A stretch of DNA of 64,000 nucleotides from positions 3,472,001 through 3,536,000 of the forward strand of contig CP025321.1 in the NCBI GenBank assembly GCA_004014935.1, read 5' to 3'. The notes under the pieces are model-generated. The model saw only the letters and a program-made list of their open reading frames with translations, had not been told where the DNA came from and ran no database searches. Positions 51,713 through 62,981 of the stretch are shown here, in pieces. Origin of the DNA: Saccharomycopsis malanga (lineage: Eukaryota > Ascomycota > Saccharomycetes > Ascoideales > Saccharomycopsidaceae). The position numbers were made by a program, and so were the translations under genes. The stretch's first letter is position 1. Every line of letters starts with the position of its first letter.

Positions 51713-53131
51713 ATGCCCGTCGATCTCACCCACTTGTTTTCCACTGAAGCAAAAAATAGAAAACCGTCCAAGCTTAAAACCATCACAGTTCATAGGACGC
51801 CCGAATTTGCTTTCCTCGCTGCTGGTATTCCGTTGTCATCATATTTTGCTTGGGACTCTATTACTGCAACTACAACAAAAGCTCCTTTTTTAGAAGGTAT
51901 CACAGCTAAACCAAATCCTGAGACCCGTTTAGACTTTGAGATCACTCACAATTCTCCAGTTGATACAGACATTCCGTTAAATGTGGCATTGCAGTATGGT
52001 CGTGGAGTAGGTCCACAACAACTAAGAGATTTTCTTATCGAGCATACAAAACTTATTCATAAAGTACCCTACAAAGAATGGGATTTGATCACGACGGTGG
52101 GCAGCACCCAATCATGGGATTCTGTTCTTAGAACTTTCTGTGATTCAGGCGACTCCATTTTGGTAGAAAAGTATGCGTTTTCCTCTGCTTTAGAAACTGC
52201 TTTGCCTAAAGGTATCAAAACCATTCCCATGAATGTTGATGACGATGGTATCATTCCAGAAAAACTTGAAGCTAAACTTGCCTCCTGGACTGCCAAGTTG
52301 CCAAAGTTGATTTACACTGTTCCAACAGGCCAAAACCCTACTGGATCATGCCTCCCAGCTGCAAGAAGGAAAGAGATTTACAGAATTGCTCAGAAGTACA
52401 ATTTGTTAATCATCGAAGATGAACCTTACTATTTTCTACAAATGGACAAGTATGTTTCAAACCAAAAAGAAGGCAATTTTGCTCCAATGAGTAACAACGA
52501 CTTTATCCATTCTTTGGTGCCATCATTCCTTTCTTTGGATGTAGATGGAAGAGTTATCCGGTTAGACTCTTTCTCAAAGATCTTAGCTCCAGGCTTGCGT
52601 ATAGGCTGGTTAATTGGACAAAAATCATTGGTAGACAGCTTTATTAAAAACTTTGAAACTTCGATTCAAAGCCCTTCTGGTTTCACACTGGCCATTTTAT
52701 ACGGTACTTTGTCACGCTGGGGTCAAGATGGTTACTTGGAATGGTTGAAAGCTTTACGCCACGAGTACACTTTCAAGCGGAACTGTGCCATTGACTTTTC
52801 TTTGAAATATTTGCCTTTACAGATTGCAACAGTCAATGCCCCTCTTGCTGGCATGTTTTTCATCATATCTTTTGATGCATCTCAACATCCTGAGTTTGCT
52901 TCAAAATATGATAGCGATCCGTTGCAAGTTGAGAATGCTATTTATGAAAAGACCATTGAGTACAAGTCTGTTCTTGTTCCAGGGTCATGGTTTGAAGTTC
53001 TTGAGGAAGGTGCATGCCCAAGTAGTATAATTTTCTTTAGGGCTACTTATGCAGCCACCGATGTAGAAACTCTAGAGCTAGGGCTTCAAAGGTTTGCCAA
53101 GGCAGTTAAAGAAGTTTATTTGTTAGAGTAA
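51713..53131 (+). CDS. ARO8: aromatic aminotransferase Aro8-type
   Basis: 472 aa from the ATG at 51713 (the frame opens with TTG five codons earlier). Fold-type I PLP aminotransferase of the Aro8/2-aminoadipate branch. YTVPTGQNPTG (201-211) and EDEPYYFLQM (235-244) are diagnostic for the subgroup. The Schiff-base lysine is K289 in LDSFSKILAPGLRIGW. SRWGQDGYLEWL and the C-terminal PGSWF match S. cerevisiae Aro8 (500 aa) closely. It transaminates phenylalanine, tyrosine, tryptophan and alpha-aminoadipate. Aro9 is the alternative, but similarity to Aro8 seems higher by eye. Converges on JLP1 with about 200 bp between. Confidence 0.87.
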   Translation: MPVDLTHLFSTEAKNRKPSKLKTITVHRTPEFAFLAAGIPLSSYFAWDSITATTTKAPFLEGITAKPNPETRLDFEITHNSPVDTDIPLNVALQYGRGVGPQQLRDFLIEHTKLIHKVPYKEWDLITTVGSTQSWDSVLRTFCDSGDSILVEKYAFSSALETALPKGIKTIPMNVDDDGIIPEKLEAKLASWTAKLPKLIYTVPTGQNPTGSCLPAARRKEIYRIAQKYNLLIIEDEPYYFLQMDKYVSNQKEGNFAPMSNNDFIHSLVPSFLSLDVDGRVIRLDSFSKILAPGLRIGWLIGQKSLVDSFIKNFETSIQSPSGFTLAILYGTLSRWGQDGYLEWLKALRHEYTFKRNCAIDFSLKYLPLQIATVNAPLAGMFFIISFDASQHPEFASKYDSDPLQVENAIYEKTIEYKSVLVPGSWFEVLEEGACPSSIIFFRATYAATDVETLELGLQRFAKAVKEVYLLE

Positions 53132-53332
53132 GAATTCTTTATTCGTTTACATATTCCTAAAATAAAAGCATGTTTTGAAATTTCTGACCTATTTTTCAAC
53201 TCAATAATTTGCAAGGAGTTTGACTGTGTACTTTGAAGTTAACTTAAATCTGTTTTTACAAACTGATAAAAAAAATTTATTTACTTTTGTTTAAAAGATG
53301 TATCATTATTTAAAAATTCAAATACTAAGCTG

Positions 53333-54622
53333 TCAATTTAATGACAAGCCCAAAGCTTCTCTTTGAGATTTGGAGTTTGGATCAAAGTATGGGACTTCTG
53401 CCAAAGCAGTGACTCTTGTTCCATGTCTAGCGTCTTGTCCTTCATGATCCCATACAGCCCTGTGCTGAGAAATTCTATTATCCCAAATAGCAGAAGTGCC
53501 GTAACCTGGTTTGCTTGGTTTCCAGTTAAAACGAACCTGAATGTCTGCATTTTTCTCGTATACGTCGAACAAATAACTCAAAATCAAATCACTTTCGACT
53601 GGGTTGAGACCCACTATGCGTTTAGTCATGCTTCTGTTAACAAACAAAGACTTCCAGCCGGTTGCAGGATGGGTTCTCACTAAAGGATGAATTCTTTCGA
53701 CTCTTTTTCTTCCCCCAAATGGGTCATTTCTGTCAATATAAGAATGGGCCGAAAAGTATACTGCTTTTTTGCCATTTAAGAATTTCTGAAATTCTGGTGA
53801 TAATTTGTCGTAAGCAGCATATCCAGAAGCCCACAAGGTGTCACCTCCTACTTCTGGAATGGTATCGTTATGTAGATGGGTAATTCCTGCAGGCTGGTGT
53901 TCATGAACCAAATCAGTATGCCATCCTTGGTTACCACCGCCATTGCCGTACTTGTTATCAAAATTCACCCAGTTATTGTTCTTGAAAGTCAAATTAAGAC
54001 CTTTTTCTCTTCTGTAGTCAACCCAAATAGAGGTGATTCCAGGATAACCAGGAACTTGTGTGGTTTGAGGGTGTTTTTCAATCTGGCCCCAATAGTCGCC
54101 CAACTCCAACTGTTTTTGAGGAGCCAACTTCTGATCTCTGAAAAAAACAACTACTCTTTCAGCAACAAGCAAAGCCAATTCGTCCTTTTGTTTATCTGTT
54201 AAATCAGCAAGCTGCAAACCAACAACCTCGGTACCAATATGCTTTGTCAAGTGCTTGACTTCAGTGGCAGCACCGAAAAGTGCCTTTTTCTCTGGGTCGG
54301 CATTTTTGGCTCTTTCAATGTATGGGTAGTCTTCATTTCTGATAGCATAGGCCTCATCAACAAAGACAGGAATTTTGCTCTTATCAGGTCTTGCTGGATA
54401 ACCCTTGGAAATGTCAACACCAAACTCTTCAAATCTTTTACGGGCAGACTCTGGCAAAAGCTTCAAACCTTCAGGGTCAGGACCAGTCACGCTAGCCTCA
54501 CTTAGAGCATCGTTATAATTGAAGTTTTTGACTTTTTGAACGAGCTGTCTGATCTGTTCGTCCTGGTCGGATTTGCTGGTGTCTTGCTGTTGAGCAGCGG
54601 ATAAAGTTATTGTTGAAGACAT
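53333..54622 (-). CDS. JLP1: Fe(II)/2-oxoglutarate sulfonate dioxygenase
   Basis: 429 aa from the ATG. TauD/Jlp1 family: iron-binding H235-x-D237 in GWHTDLVHE, distal H387 in SQHRAVWDH, and R403 (GTRV) for 2-oxoglutarate. Also GGDTLWASGYAAYDKLSP and SAHSYIDRNDPFGG as in yeast Jlp1. It oxidatively releases sulfite from taurine, isethionate and similar sulfonates, allowing their use as sulfur source. Full length for the family (412 aa in S. cerevisiae). Related alkyl-sulfatase-type members cannot be excluded. Strong codon bias (AAG, GGT-type codons) suggests good expression. Confidence 0.86.
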   Translation of the reverse strand: MSSTITLSAAQQQDTSKSDQDEQIRQLVQKVKNFNYNDALSEASVTGPDPEGLKLLPESARKRFEEFGVDISKGYPARPDKSKIPVFVDEAYAIRNEDYPYIERAKNADPEKKALFGAATEVKHLTKHIGTEVVGLQLADLTDKQKDELALLVAERVVVFFRDQKLAPQKQLELGDYWGQIEKHPQTTQVPGYPGITSIWVDYRREKGLNLTFKNNNWVNFDNKYGNGGGNQGWHTDLVHEHQPAGITHLHNDTIPEVGGDTLWASGYAAYDKLSPEFQKFLNGKKAVYFSAHSYIDRNDPFGGRKRVERIHPLVRTHPATGWKSLFVNRSMTKRIVGLNPVESDLILSYLFDVYEKNADIQVRFNWKPSKPGYGTSAIWDNRISQHRAVWDHEGQDARHGTRVTALAEVPYFDPNSKSQREALGLSLN

Positions 54623-56039
54623 TATATTATATTTTAAACAGCGTGAAAATGAATTGAATGATTTGTCTGCTGATAAAATCCAAGCTATACATACTATTTA
54701 TCGTTGTTTTACATTGAATCTGGTCCAATTATATAGTAGTCTACTCGGAGACAGATTCATGATGCCATTAGTAATAAATACTGTGGCTCTGTCATGTTGT
54801 GAAAGCGCACGGGATGGGATGACAGCAGATTGTGTGATTCCAAGCAATCAAACGCAAGCGCTAGCCAGTCATTTTTGGTGAAATAACCATCGGCTAACCA
54901 CAGTGGGGTTTTTGGAAAAGATCCATTCCTTGAATGGTTTTCAATCAGTTCTTACAAGTAAATTTCACCCTATGATATATGATACTTTTACATGTAGTGT
55001 TTTCTCGAGCAAGCCTCGGTTGCCGCTTTTTCTCCCCATGCAAGGGCTGCAGCCAGCACATGTTGAATGTAACAGCATTATTCAATATATATTATGTAAT
55101 AATGTATTGACTATATAATAGACTATTGGTTGTACAAGTATTCATTGATGCTTGATACATTCATTCAATATTGGTAAAAAGTTACCCATAGTTAAGAGAT
55201 GATAATTTTGTTCTCAACTATGTATTTATTGTCCGGATTGTGGAAACAGCCAAACAAAAAGGAAATGAAATGAAATTACAGGAGTAAGAAATAATTAGTT
55301 TACTGTGTGCTATAGAACGTGTGGAGAAAAGAAATCGGCTACTCTCGAAAGGTTTACTATATAAGAGCAGTAGTAGTAAAAAAAAAAGAAAGTAACATTA
55401 TAAAGAAAAAATGACAAAAAAAAGAGCAAAAAATAAATAAAAATGCCGATTGGTGTTTAAATGAAATATGTATAGCTCATATAGACTAACTTATCTCTAC
55501 GAACTTATAAAACTAATTACTGTAGTACAACATTTCAGTGTTGACAGATTATCATATCAAATAGTCAGCCATGTTAAACAAATGCTTGTTGTTATATCAT
55601 ATTAGCTAATACTAGTATTAAAGGGCCTCCTACTGTTTGACGCTCTTCTAAAAATAACGCCCTCTACTACTCCAGTCTAAAGCGATGAAACTAGTTTAGT
55701 CTAACCATTACAAGCATTAGTATCACTACTAAACCCTAGCATTGTACATTTAAATAGGCAGAATACAGCTTCAAATTGCAAAAAAGTCATTCCCAGGGTG
55801 AAGATCTTAAAAAAACCGCACCAATGCCACGCATCCTATTCTCTGGGCAATGTATCGCCCATGCATCGCCCATGTATCGCTGGAGAATTTAGAGGCATTA
55901 ATTTTTTCCGTTCAACAAGAAGCAAGCAATTTATATGGGACACATCGCTGTATTTTCTGTCTTCCTTGTTGTTTATTCAGAAAGCTCACATTATTACCAT
56001 TCGTACCTTTAATACTTTGGCTAAAGCATACTATTCACC
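54623..56039. promoter_or_regulatory. divergent JLP1/SCP1 intergenic region
   Basis: 1.4 kb, no gene. A three-unit tandem repeat of about 11 bp (CATGYATCGCC) lies at 55850-55880. Several short frames (54654-54881, 55798-56154) lack support. Confidence 0.5.
55850..55880. repeat. 11-bp imperfect tandem repeat, three units
   Basis: ATGTATCGCCC, ATGCATCGCCC, ATGTATCGC in a row, about 160 bp before the SCP1 ATG. May lie in the SCP1 promoter or leader. Confidence 0.75.
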
Positions 56040-56582
56040 ATGGCTGTCAAGAGAGCAAACAAATATGACGATGATCAAATCCAAGAGATTAAAGAGTGGA
56101 TCTATCATGTCCTTGAACAACCAGCGCCAGAAGGTAGCTTGCTTGATATTTTGAAAGACGGCTCAGTCTTGTGTGACTTGGCTAACAAGATTTTGCCAGA
56201 AGGACCAATTAGCTATAAAAAGAACCAAAAAATGCCTTTCTTTCAGATGGAAACTATTGAAAAGTTTTTGAAAAAAGCTCAGAAAATTGGAGTCCCACCA
56301 AACGAAATGTTTTCGACCATTGATTTGTTCGAGAAAAAGGATCCTACCCAGGTTTACACTGGTTTGATTTCTTTGTCCAGATACGCTAACAAGTTGAACG
56401 ACGACATTCCTACCATTGGCCCAAAGTTGGTGGAAAAGAAAACAACTAATTCACCACACAAGCCAAAGAAGAATGATTATGTTTACAACTCTTTTGAATA
56501 TAGTTATATCAAAAACCATAAGGAAGATAGAGGCAAGCGAGTCGCTTCAGGAGGAAGCGACATTATTAGAGGTGCCGTTTAA
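56040..56582 (+). CDS. SCP1: Scp1, calponin/transgelin-like actin bundler
   Basis: 180 aa from the ATG. Single type-3 calponin-homology domain at about 12-120 (IKEWIYHVL, LLDILKDGSVLCDLANKI, MPFFQMETIEKFLKKAQKIGV, TIDLFEKKDPTQVYTGLISLSRYAN). A basic linker and a C-terminal calponin-like YNSFEYSYIKNH follow. Same layout as S. cerevisiae Scp1 (200 aa), which lacks about 20 N-terminal residues less. It cross-links actin filaments in cortical patches together with fimbrin Sac6. Converges with the SVL3/PAM1-like gene. Confidence 0.93.
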   Translation: MAVKRANKYDDDQIQEIKEWIYHVLEQPAPEGSLLDILKDGSVLCDLANKILPEGPISYKKNQKMPFFQMETIEKFLKKAQKIGVPPNEMFSTIDLFEKKDPTQVYTGLISLSRYANKLNDDIPTIGPKLVEKKTTNSPHKPKKNDYVYNSFEYSYIKNHKEDRGKRVASGGSDIIRGAV

Positions 56583-56903
56583 TGGTCTTTCATTTGAAAT
56601 GACTTTTTATTCCATATTTGTATATTAGTTTACCTATCCGTTGTTTCTTCGATGTTCTAAATTCTTTTTAATTATTATGTTCTTTCCCTAAAGCATTGTC
56701 TTTTTACAAATATCCAGACACTTTGTTAATACATTTACTTTGTTACTTATATGCTTTCATGGCATCATGATCACTGGAAAATTGTACTTGAGAAAGATTT
56801 ATAAAACACCTTACAATGAGTATAAAAATTGACGAGAACTTTACCTACAGAAGACATTAAAATCTAAATAACATTCGAGAAAAATACAAATATACAACCA
56901 GAA
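56583..56903. other. convergent intergenic region
   Basis: 321 bp, T-rich then A-rich; 3' ends of SCP1 and the next gene. Nothing else. Confidence 0.6.
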
Positions 56904-59027
56904 TCACTTTTTCTTCTTGTCACTGTTGGCTGAAGAAAATGTATAAGAATCCACACTACCGTATCTGTGATCAGTGTCCGCAAGCCCGCTAGACTTGGCT
57001 GTCTGATAGAATTTTGCATGCTCTTGGTAGAGTTCATACGAAGTTTTTTGGTGTGCGGAGAACTCGTTTACAGCTCTAACCAGACGCTGCCGATAACCTC
57101 TTCTTTGGGGTAGTACTAGACTACTGGAACCTTTTGGCAATGTGTCATAATTTATGTGGTTTGAGCTTCTTTGCATGAAACTCTGATTGGCGCTCCAACG
57201 ATTATTCAAAGCAAAGGTGTTCGAACTACTAATGACATCTTGATAGTACGGCCCATTTATCAGAACTTGGCTTTCCTCATAGCTCGATACATTAGGGGTT
57301 CCAGTTCGTTTATCAATTTGAATCTGCTTCCCGTGTGCACCGGAAAAATTAGGCGTTGTGCCCAGAAAACTACCATAGTAATCTTGCAAATACATATCAG
57401 TTCCCTCATCAGAGCCTTCAACAAAACTATTAGACACAATAATTGCTTGTGTTGACACTTTTGGTAGGCCGTCCAATTCCTCAACTTGAGCCTGCTGCTT
57501 ATCTGTAGAGCTCAAAGCATTTCCTGATGCACTTTTAGAAGCTGTAGGGGAGCCAATTGGTGCTGTGCTTCCTTCTTGGTGGGCCAAGAGCCCTTCACCG
57601 ACGTACAAGTTTCTTATACCACTATCAATACTACAAGCAGCAGAAGAGTAATCGTTGCTATCATCGTCATTCTCTTTTTCTTCTTCTTCTTCTTCTTCTT
57701 CTTCTTCTTCTTCTTCTTGCTTAGTATCACGCGGAGCCTTTTCAGTTTGTATAAGCATATCAGCATTAGACTTTATGGTTGCAAACCGTTCAAGGTTTGT
57801 TGTATGTTTCGTTATTTTGCTGTGAAGAACAGAATATAGAAACTCTATATTGGGACACCTTATTTTCTGTTCTGATGATAACAAAATCATTTGTAACAAC
57901 AAAATTGAAAAGTTAGTTTCCTGATGAGTGCAATAATTATATAACAAGTTTGAGGACATATTAGTCAAAAACACTTCAGCATCAGGAATTGCCATCAGAT
58001 TTCGAGACTCCGTCTGTTGATTTGAAATTAGTTGCTTTATCATTTTCATTTTGTCATTTTCTGTTCTGGGGAGCTGATGGTTTCCACAGTATCTAGCGAT
58101 ATCTAATAGTTCGTCCATGACATGCCGGATGGGAGGCGAATATATGGGACTATAGAAGAGTTTTTCAATATTGGATTCTTCAAATACAATGGTAAAACAA
58201 TCATAACAAATTAATCCAATTAACTTGTTCCATAACTGTGTTGAGAATGAAGGTACTTCTTTCAGCGAAACTTTGTGGGTAGGCGATATGTCTGCTTTTT
58301 CAAACAAATCTAAAAGTTTCCTCAGTGGCCCTGAAGTGTCGTCCTGAAACAACGAAAGGGTTGCTTTGGTAATGGAGTTAGCCTTTACCAGCCTGCTGGG
58401 GTCGTAACTAAGCCCAATTGACACTGAATATTGGTTATGTCTAAGGCAGTAATTGGATTTTGCAGTACGAACTATCTGCGCGGAACTCATTATTGAAACA
58501 ATGGTGTTGGAAGGCAAAATACGACTCACAACAGGTTCAAGAAGTAGCGAATAGTTTGTGTTTATAAGAATAAAAGTCGTACTATCGATAAAAGGCTGTA
58601 TTTCCTGAGCTATTGATTTTAATTTCGGCAGTGTGGGCGATTGTATCAAAACGTAATTAAACTTCTTCTTGAAGTCCCACTCTTTGCTCAGTGCGTCTAC
58701 AGTGGGAGCAACGATATCTGGTTTATACTCAGTAGGCCCATAATTTGCTGAACTGTTTGTTGGATTAAATGTTAACAATTCATAATCTTATTTTGTTTTT
58801 CAAAATTAAAGGTATGAAGACCTACCACCAACGCATGGGACCTACGGTTTCAGAAATTAAAACAGTGAAGATCCCGATAGATGTTAAGCGAAAAGATACG
58901 AATGAATTAAAAGACGAATCATCAACTGTCTGGTTAGTAAAAACGCCAAGAAAATAGAATATAATGTGAATAATCACCATATGACAAACGTACAAATCAA
59001 GAAAGTCGGGGTGCTCGGCTGTTCCAT
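56904..59027 (-). CDS. Svl3/Pam1-like protein with ketopantoate-reductase-like fold, three exons
   Basis: The main frame has no ATG before residue 97 of its open stretch. Two upstream exons solve this. Exon 1 is 59027-58994 (MEQPSTPTFLI), exon 2 58925-58826, exon 3 58752-56904; total 660 aa, phases 1 and 2 kept. The assembled N-terminus, TFLIFDDSSFNSFVSFRLTS then IGIFTVLIS, has the strand-helix-strand of a Rossmann fold, followed by PDIVAPTVDALS and FNYVLIQSPTLP, as in ApbA/PanE reductases. The nucleotide-binding Gly-x-Gly is replaced by Asp/Ser, so it is probably catalytically dead. Middle Glu run (15 residues, GAA repeats), C-terminal half Ser-rich. Family resembles fungal Svl3/Pam1/Mug72 (bud-site proteins of unclear function); this name is from memory of fold and layout. 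Confidence 0.68.
58753..58825 (-). other. putative intron 2 of the SVL3/PAM1-like gene
   Basis: 73 nt, donor GTAGGT (weak), branch TGTTAAC (weak), acceptor AACAG. It is the only donor/acceptor pair seen that restores phase with exon 3. Branch-to-acceptor distance, about 18 nt, is longer than in the other introns. Confidence 0.55.
58926..58993 (-). other. putative intron 1 of the SVL3/PAM1-like gene
   Basis: 68 nt, donor GTACGT, perfect branch TACTAAC, acceptor CAGACAG. The second AG, 7 nt past the branch motif, gives an open exon 2; the first leads at once to a stop. Confidence 0.72.
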
Positions 59028-59638
59028 AACTATTGTAAATAACCCATTCGAATACCGCTTGTAGAGTGTATAGACAAGCAGCTCATGGATAGCCTTAAGC
59101 TCATTAAAGGATTATCACAAAAGTAAGAGCTTGAAGATGAATATCCAAATAGTACGGTTACCCGGTCATGATATGTCAAAAACATTTATATGCAATGGTG
59201 TGTAGTAGGCTGTTGGGTAATGTATTTGTCATATGATATTGTCGTTGCGTTTGAAATGCATGGGAAACAATAGATTTTTTTAGACCTGCATTAGGCTGTC
59301 TAGAGCCTACATGAGGCTGCGTTCTTATCAAGAGCTATCTTTGGCCAATTACAACACTCCTCTGAAAGCACCATTGCTGTGGAAGCTTGAGCTATAGTGA
59401 ACATTGAGGCAGACTTCCGTCTGACCAAAATGTGAGTGCGTTTGATAGCCGAATCAGCAACCAGGTACTGGGTGTTTTTGTTGCCTCGGAGAGAGACTTA
59501 TTTTCTTGTAGGACATGGTTTTCCAGACTGTATGTCTCCACCCTGTTGTTAAGAATATCCATTGCGAGGCACAACTTCATAAATAAGGCGTTAAAATAAC
59601 TTCTGTTGATTGATATTAGTACAGAGTGACCAAAGAAG
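59028..59638. promoter_or_regulatory. divergent region, SVL3-like / GATA factor
   Basis: 611 bp; no gene. Short antisense frame at 59392-59580 unsupported. No strong GATA cluster noticed. Confidence 0.5.
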
Positions 59639-62053
59639 ATGGACCAACTCCCAGACCTTGTGTCTGCGCAGCGAAAACATGTTGCTCATAATCATGGATA
59701 CGGAGACTCAGGCTACGCGGACGAGCTGTTCAGTTCAGCAGAGTCTCTATGGAAAATGTATCATCTGGCCAAGGCTTCTCTTCCCTATAAAGAGCGAATT
59801 GAGAATTTGAGCTGGCGTATCATGACTATTGATTTAAAGCGCAAGGCCTTAGCAAAACAGATGGCAAAGCATAAACAATCTAATAACAGCAGGCCGGATA
59901 ACATAAGGTCTAATCAGCAGAATAACGACATGCTTATGGATGTTGATATACCCATGTGGAATCAAGCAGAACATGTACCGCATTCTAGCCTTAAGAGTGA
60001 TTCTGTATTCAACTCTTTCATCAAAACTCCTATACTAAATGGTATAGACATGGATCAATCTTATTCTCCGTTTAATCCATACTCACTCTATCCAAGTAAT
60101 AACGGAAATGCCCCATCAAAAACAGAGAACTTTGATTATGTGACCAACTTGAAAAAAATGACCACCGAGGAGATTAGCAAACATGCAAAGATAGCTGGAA
60201 AGACTCCAGAGGGACATTCGACGGTCCAGCCGTTCAATGCACCTTCTAGTAACAAATCAAGTAATGCTTCGCAGACATTTGAAGGTGACAACGCGTTTCA
60301 TTTCTCTTTAGACCCATTGGCCGTGGAGGCGCCGTCTGGTCATCCTCAATCTGGTACCCATTACGGTAAAAGTGTGCAAGAAGGAAATGTTTTTCCGGTT
60401 TTGAATCAAAGGCCCCATGGTGTAGTTAATCTTTCTTCAATATTGCATGATAAAATAACAGAAGACAAAATATTTGACAAAAATCGGAACATCGAGGAGT
60501 TTCACCATGGGCCTTTGGGAAAAAACTCGGCTAGCAATAACATCCCAGATATTTTCAAGAACAATTTTGCAGTTTCAAACTTTGGTGGCATACGGCCTGA
60601 AAATATGTTAGATCGTAATAGAGACAATGATAAAGACCTTGATAAAGACCATAGTTATAAAGTTGATGATTTTAATTGGAATATGAGCTCGGAATATGCT
60701 GGAGAACTTTCTAATATTACTGAATTTAAGGTTGATTCGAGTCATAACTACTTGCCTCATCAAAATTTTCACTCGCTACCTCCTGATAGTAATTTACAAA
60801 ATAGTAACGGTGGGACAATGTCCCAAAAACAAATCGATAATATCAAAAATATTTTCTTATTCAATCCAGAAGGTTCCTCATTCAACTCATTTGGGCCTTC
60901 AGAGATTGACACGCCACTTTCCGTGAACTCTGTGCCAACAAGCTTGATGGCCAGCCCTGCCGCCTTAAATATTAATCCAGCAAGTCTGATAAACATCAAT
61001 AGATCAAGCGGAACCAACACCACTAAATCAAATACTTCTTCCTTTTCTAAATCAGTGGCAAGCACATTAACAATCCCCTCTGTTGGTTCCACGATTATTG
61101 GTGACTCTGCAGAACTGAAAATGCAAATGGATAACTTTGCAGAACAATCTGGTAAAAAGAAATCTAAAAGACCTTCTGATAATAAACAAACAAACGTGAA
61201 TAAAAGTTCCAACAATAATAAAGCTCTGCGTTCTGCCGGTAGCAATAAAAATAATGCCAATCCTACTTCTAATCAGCCTGTGCTGTGCACCAACTGTCAC
61301 ACCCAAACCACGCCTCTTTGGAGAAGAAACCCAGAGGGACAGCCATTATGTAATGCTTGTGGATTGTTTTTAAAGCTACATGGTATTGTTAGACCTCTAG
61401 CATTGAAAACAGATGTTATCAAAAAGAGACAACGTGGAAATGGCGGATCTTCCAGAGGCTCTTCGTCCAAAAAAAATGGAGGCACGTCCAACAACTTGAA
61501 GAATGGCGGCAGTTCGAACAATGCAAAGAACGGCGACAGCGTAAACAATAACAAAAATGACATCACGAACAATAACGACAGTGAAACTGAACGTACAGGG
61601 CCTATAAGAAATAACTATAAACTAAGTAAGGTGAAGAAAGAAAAAATTGTTAGCGCAAGTTCAAGCTCTAATCTCGCTTTATTGAGTAATGCACACAATT
61701 CAAGTATTGCCCAAGCAAACTTAAATAAAATGAAATCAAACTCTGCTACAGATTTGTTATCTTTCAGCAAAAAGTCGAAAGCAAAAGGTTTGGGAAATAC
61801 GTCATTTGCCACAGCACGCGCTTCTCCTGCTTCTGAAGATGCATCTTCGAGAGGAGCTACACCAGGCCATCCTCAAGAATTTTCCATGTCAGATTTCAGC
61901 AATGACCTAGAAGCTTTCAGTAAGAAAGCAAACGGTGATTTTGCTCAAAATACTTTTAATATAAAAAGTGAATCAGAAAAGAACTCTGAACTTTTCTCAA
62001 ACACCAAAAATGAACAACAGAATAACTGGGAGTGGTTGTTAAAGTTTAAATGA
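59639..62053 (+). CDS. GAT1: GATA zinc-finger nitrogen regulator, Gat1/Gln3 type
   Basis: 804 aa from the ATG. A conserved N-terminal helix block [27 protein letters not shown] (about 34-60) is found in fungal Gat1/Gln3-type (AreA-like) factors. A single GATA finger has the exact pattern C550-x2-C553-x17-C571-x2-C574, [21 protein letters not shown] with the basic tail [16 protein letters not shown]. Asn/Ser/Gly-rich regions surround it (an [12 protein letters not shown]-type basic linker after the finger). The C-terminal [10 protein letters not shown] resembles the terminal W-x-W-L motif of this group. It activates nitrogen-catabolite-repressed genes under poor nitrogen, controlled by TORC1 and Ure2 in S. 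cerevisiae. Gat1 versus Gln3 is not certain. Confidence 0.8.
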   Translation: MDQLPDLVSAQRKHVAHNHGYGDSGYADELFSSAESLWKMYHLAKASLPYKERIENLSWRIMTIDLKRKALAKQMAKHKQSNNSRPDNIRSNQQNNDMLMDVDIPMWNQAEHVPHSSLKSDSVFNSFIKTPILNGIDMDQSYSPFNPYSLYPSNNGNAPSKTENFDYVTNLKKMTTEEISKHAKIAGKTPEGHSTVQPFNAPSSNKSSNASQTFEGDNAFHFSLDPLAVEAPSGHPQSGTHYGKSVQEGNVFPVLNQRPHGVVNLSSILHDKITEDKIFDKNRNIEEFHHGPLGKNSASNNIPDIFKNNFAVSNFGGIRPENMLDRNRDNDKDLDKDHSYKVDDFNWNMSSEYAGELSNITEFKVDSSHNYLPHQNFHSLPPDSNLQNSNGGTMSQKQIDNIKNIFLFNPEGSSFNSFGPSEIDTPLSVNSVPTSLMASPAALNINPASLININRSSGTNTTKSNTSSFSKSVASTLTIPSVGSTIIGDSAELKMQMDNFAEQSGKKKSKRPSDNKQTNVNKSSNNNKALRSAGSNKNNANPTSNQPVLCTNCHTQTTPLWRRNPEGQPLCNACGLFLKLHGIVRPLALKTDVIKKRQRGNGGSSRGSSSKKNGGTSNNLKNGGSSNNAKNGDSVNNNKNDITNNNDSETERTGPIRNNYKLSKVKKEKIVSASSSSNLALLSNAHNSSIAQANLNKMKSNSATDLLSFSKKSKAKGLGNTSFATARASPASEDASSRGATPGHPQEFSMSDFSNDLEAFSKKANGDFAQNTFNIKSESEKNSELFSNTKNEQQNNWEWLLKFK

Positions 62054-62981
62054 CCATCCATTTTATTTCGCTGGATTTCTCCCGATTTTTCATATAGAAA
62101 GTATTACGAATTCTATTTTAGTTTTTTCTAAGTTGTTCTTTGTTTCATATTATCAGTTATAGATAAACTGCTTTTATTTTTAAAGGTTCTAATAGACGGT
62201 ATTTAAATTCTTATACTTAATCTTGATTGTAGATTAGAAATTTTCTTTGAGATTTGGAGCGGTTTACTATAATGTAGAACGTGATCACAGGGAAGTGTGG
62301 CTCAGTGATTTATTCTACCAAGAAAGTGGACTCATGAAACTAATAGAGCTCCAAACCGGCGTGCATTTAATTTCATTAACTAGAAACGCGAATATATTAC
62401 GATCAGCTATAGCATAGTATGTCGGTTATAAGCTTTCTTGAGTTCCGTTATAAAACCTCAGGAGCCAAGAAACAAATAAAAGACGCCCGAAGATAAGGAT
62501 CCTAGTGGTATATAAGCGCTTCTCGGACATAGTTTCTGATGTCTTGGCAAGTAGCCTTGTAGATATCAACTCGATTATTTAGGATCTTTTGAGAAACAAT
62601 TAGGTTCGAATTGAAATAAACAGGAGAGCCGCTCAGCTATGTTTACACATAGGGGGGAAAAGCAATTAATACATTTCGAAACTATCCGGAGTGCTTTTCT
62701 ATATAAAAGATTTTGAATGACAACTAAAAGATAAAACCCGTTGTACTTTCAAAAGTAGCGGTAATACACTTTTGTAAAATGTCCATTGAATAAAGAATTT
62801 GCAATTTCTATTCAAAAAAAAACACTTGCTGTTGTATGTTGTATTTATCAAAACAGATTTATGATTATATGTTTAACACTTCAGAAAACAAAAAAGGCAT
62901 AGTGCCCAAACCAAATTAAATCAGCCATAGATAGAGAAGCAAACCCATTTGAGGTTTAAAGTATTATAAAAAAAAATTAAT
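62054..62981. other. convergent intergenic region with possible SINE-like remnant
   Basis: 928 bp; no protein gene. A degenerate repeat-like unit is at 62497-62643. GTGTGGCTCAGTGATTTA near 62295 (plus) recalls the copy-3 head but no tail follows. Confidence 0.5.
62497..62643 (-). repeat. possible degenerate SINE-like copy
   Basis: Minus strand. Perfect A box TAGCTGAGCGG (62629-62639), a weak ATTCGAACC B-box-like motif, then ATGTCCGAGAAGCGCTTATA, matching the ATGTCC...AGCGC-TATATAC order of the repeat 3' part. The rest is too diverged to align by eye. Confidence 0.35.

Noticed and set aside
55798-56154. 118-codon frame overlapping the SCP1 start
   Set aside because: Out of frame with SCP1, starts with a non-ATG codon, no recognisable sequence.
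58769-58957. 62-codon + strand open frame with natural-looking sequence (TVKIPIDVKRKD, VWLVKTPRK) resembling a TFIIF-beta start
   Set aside because: It is antisense to exon 2 and intron 1 of the SVL3/PAM1-like gene; no continuation downstream to a TFG2 gene, and the minus-strand model has good splice signals and fold logic.
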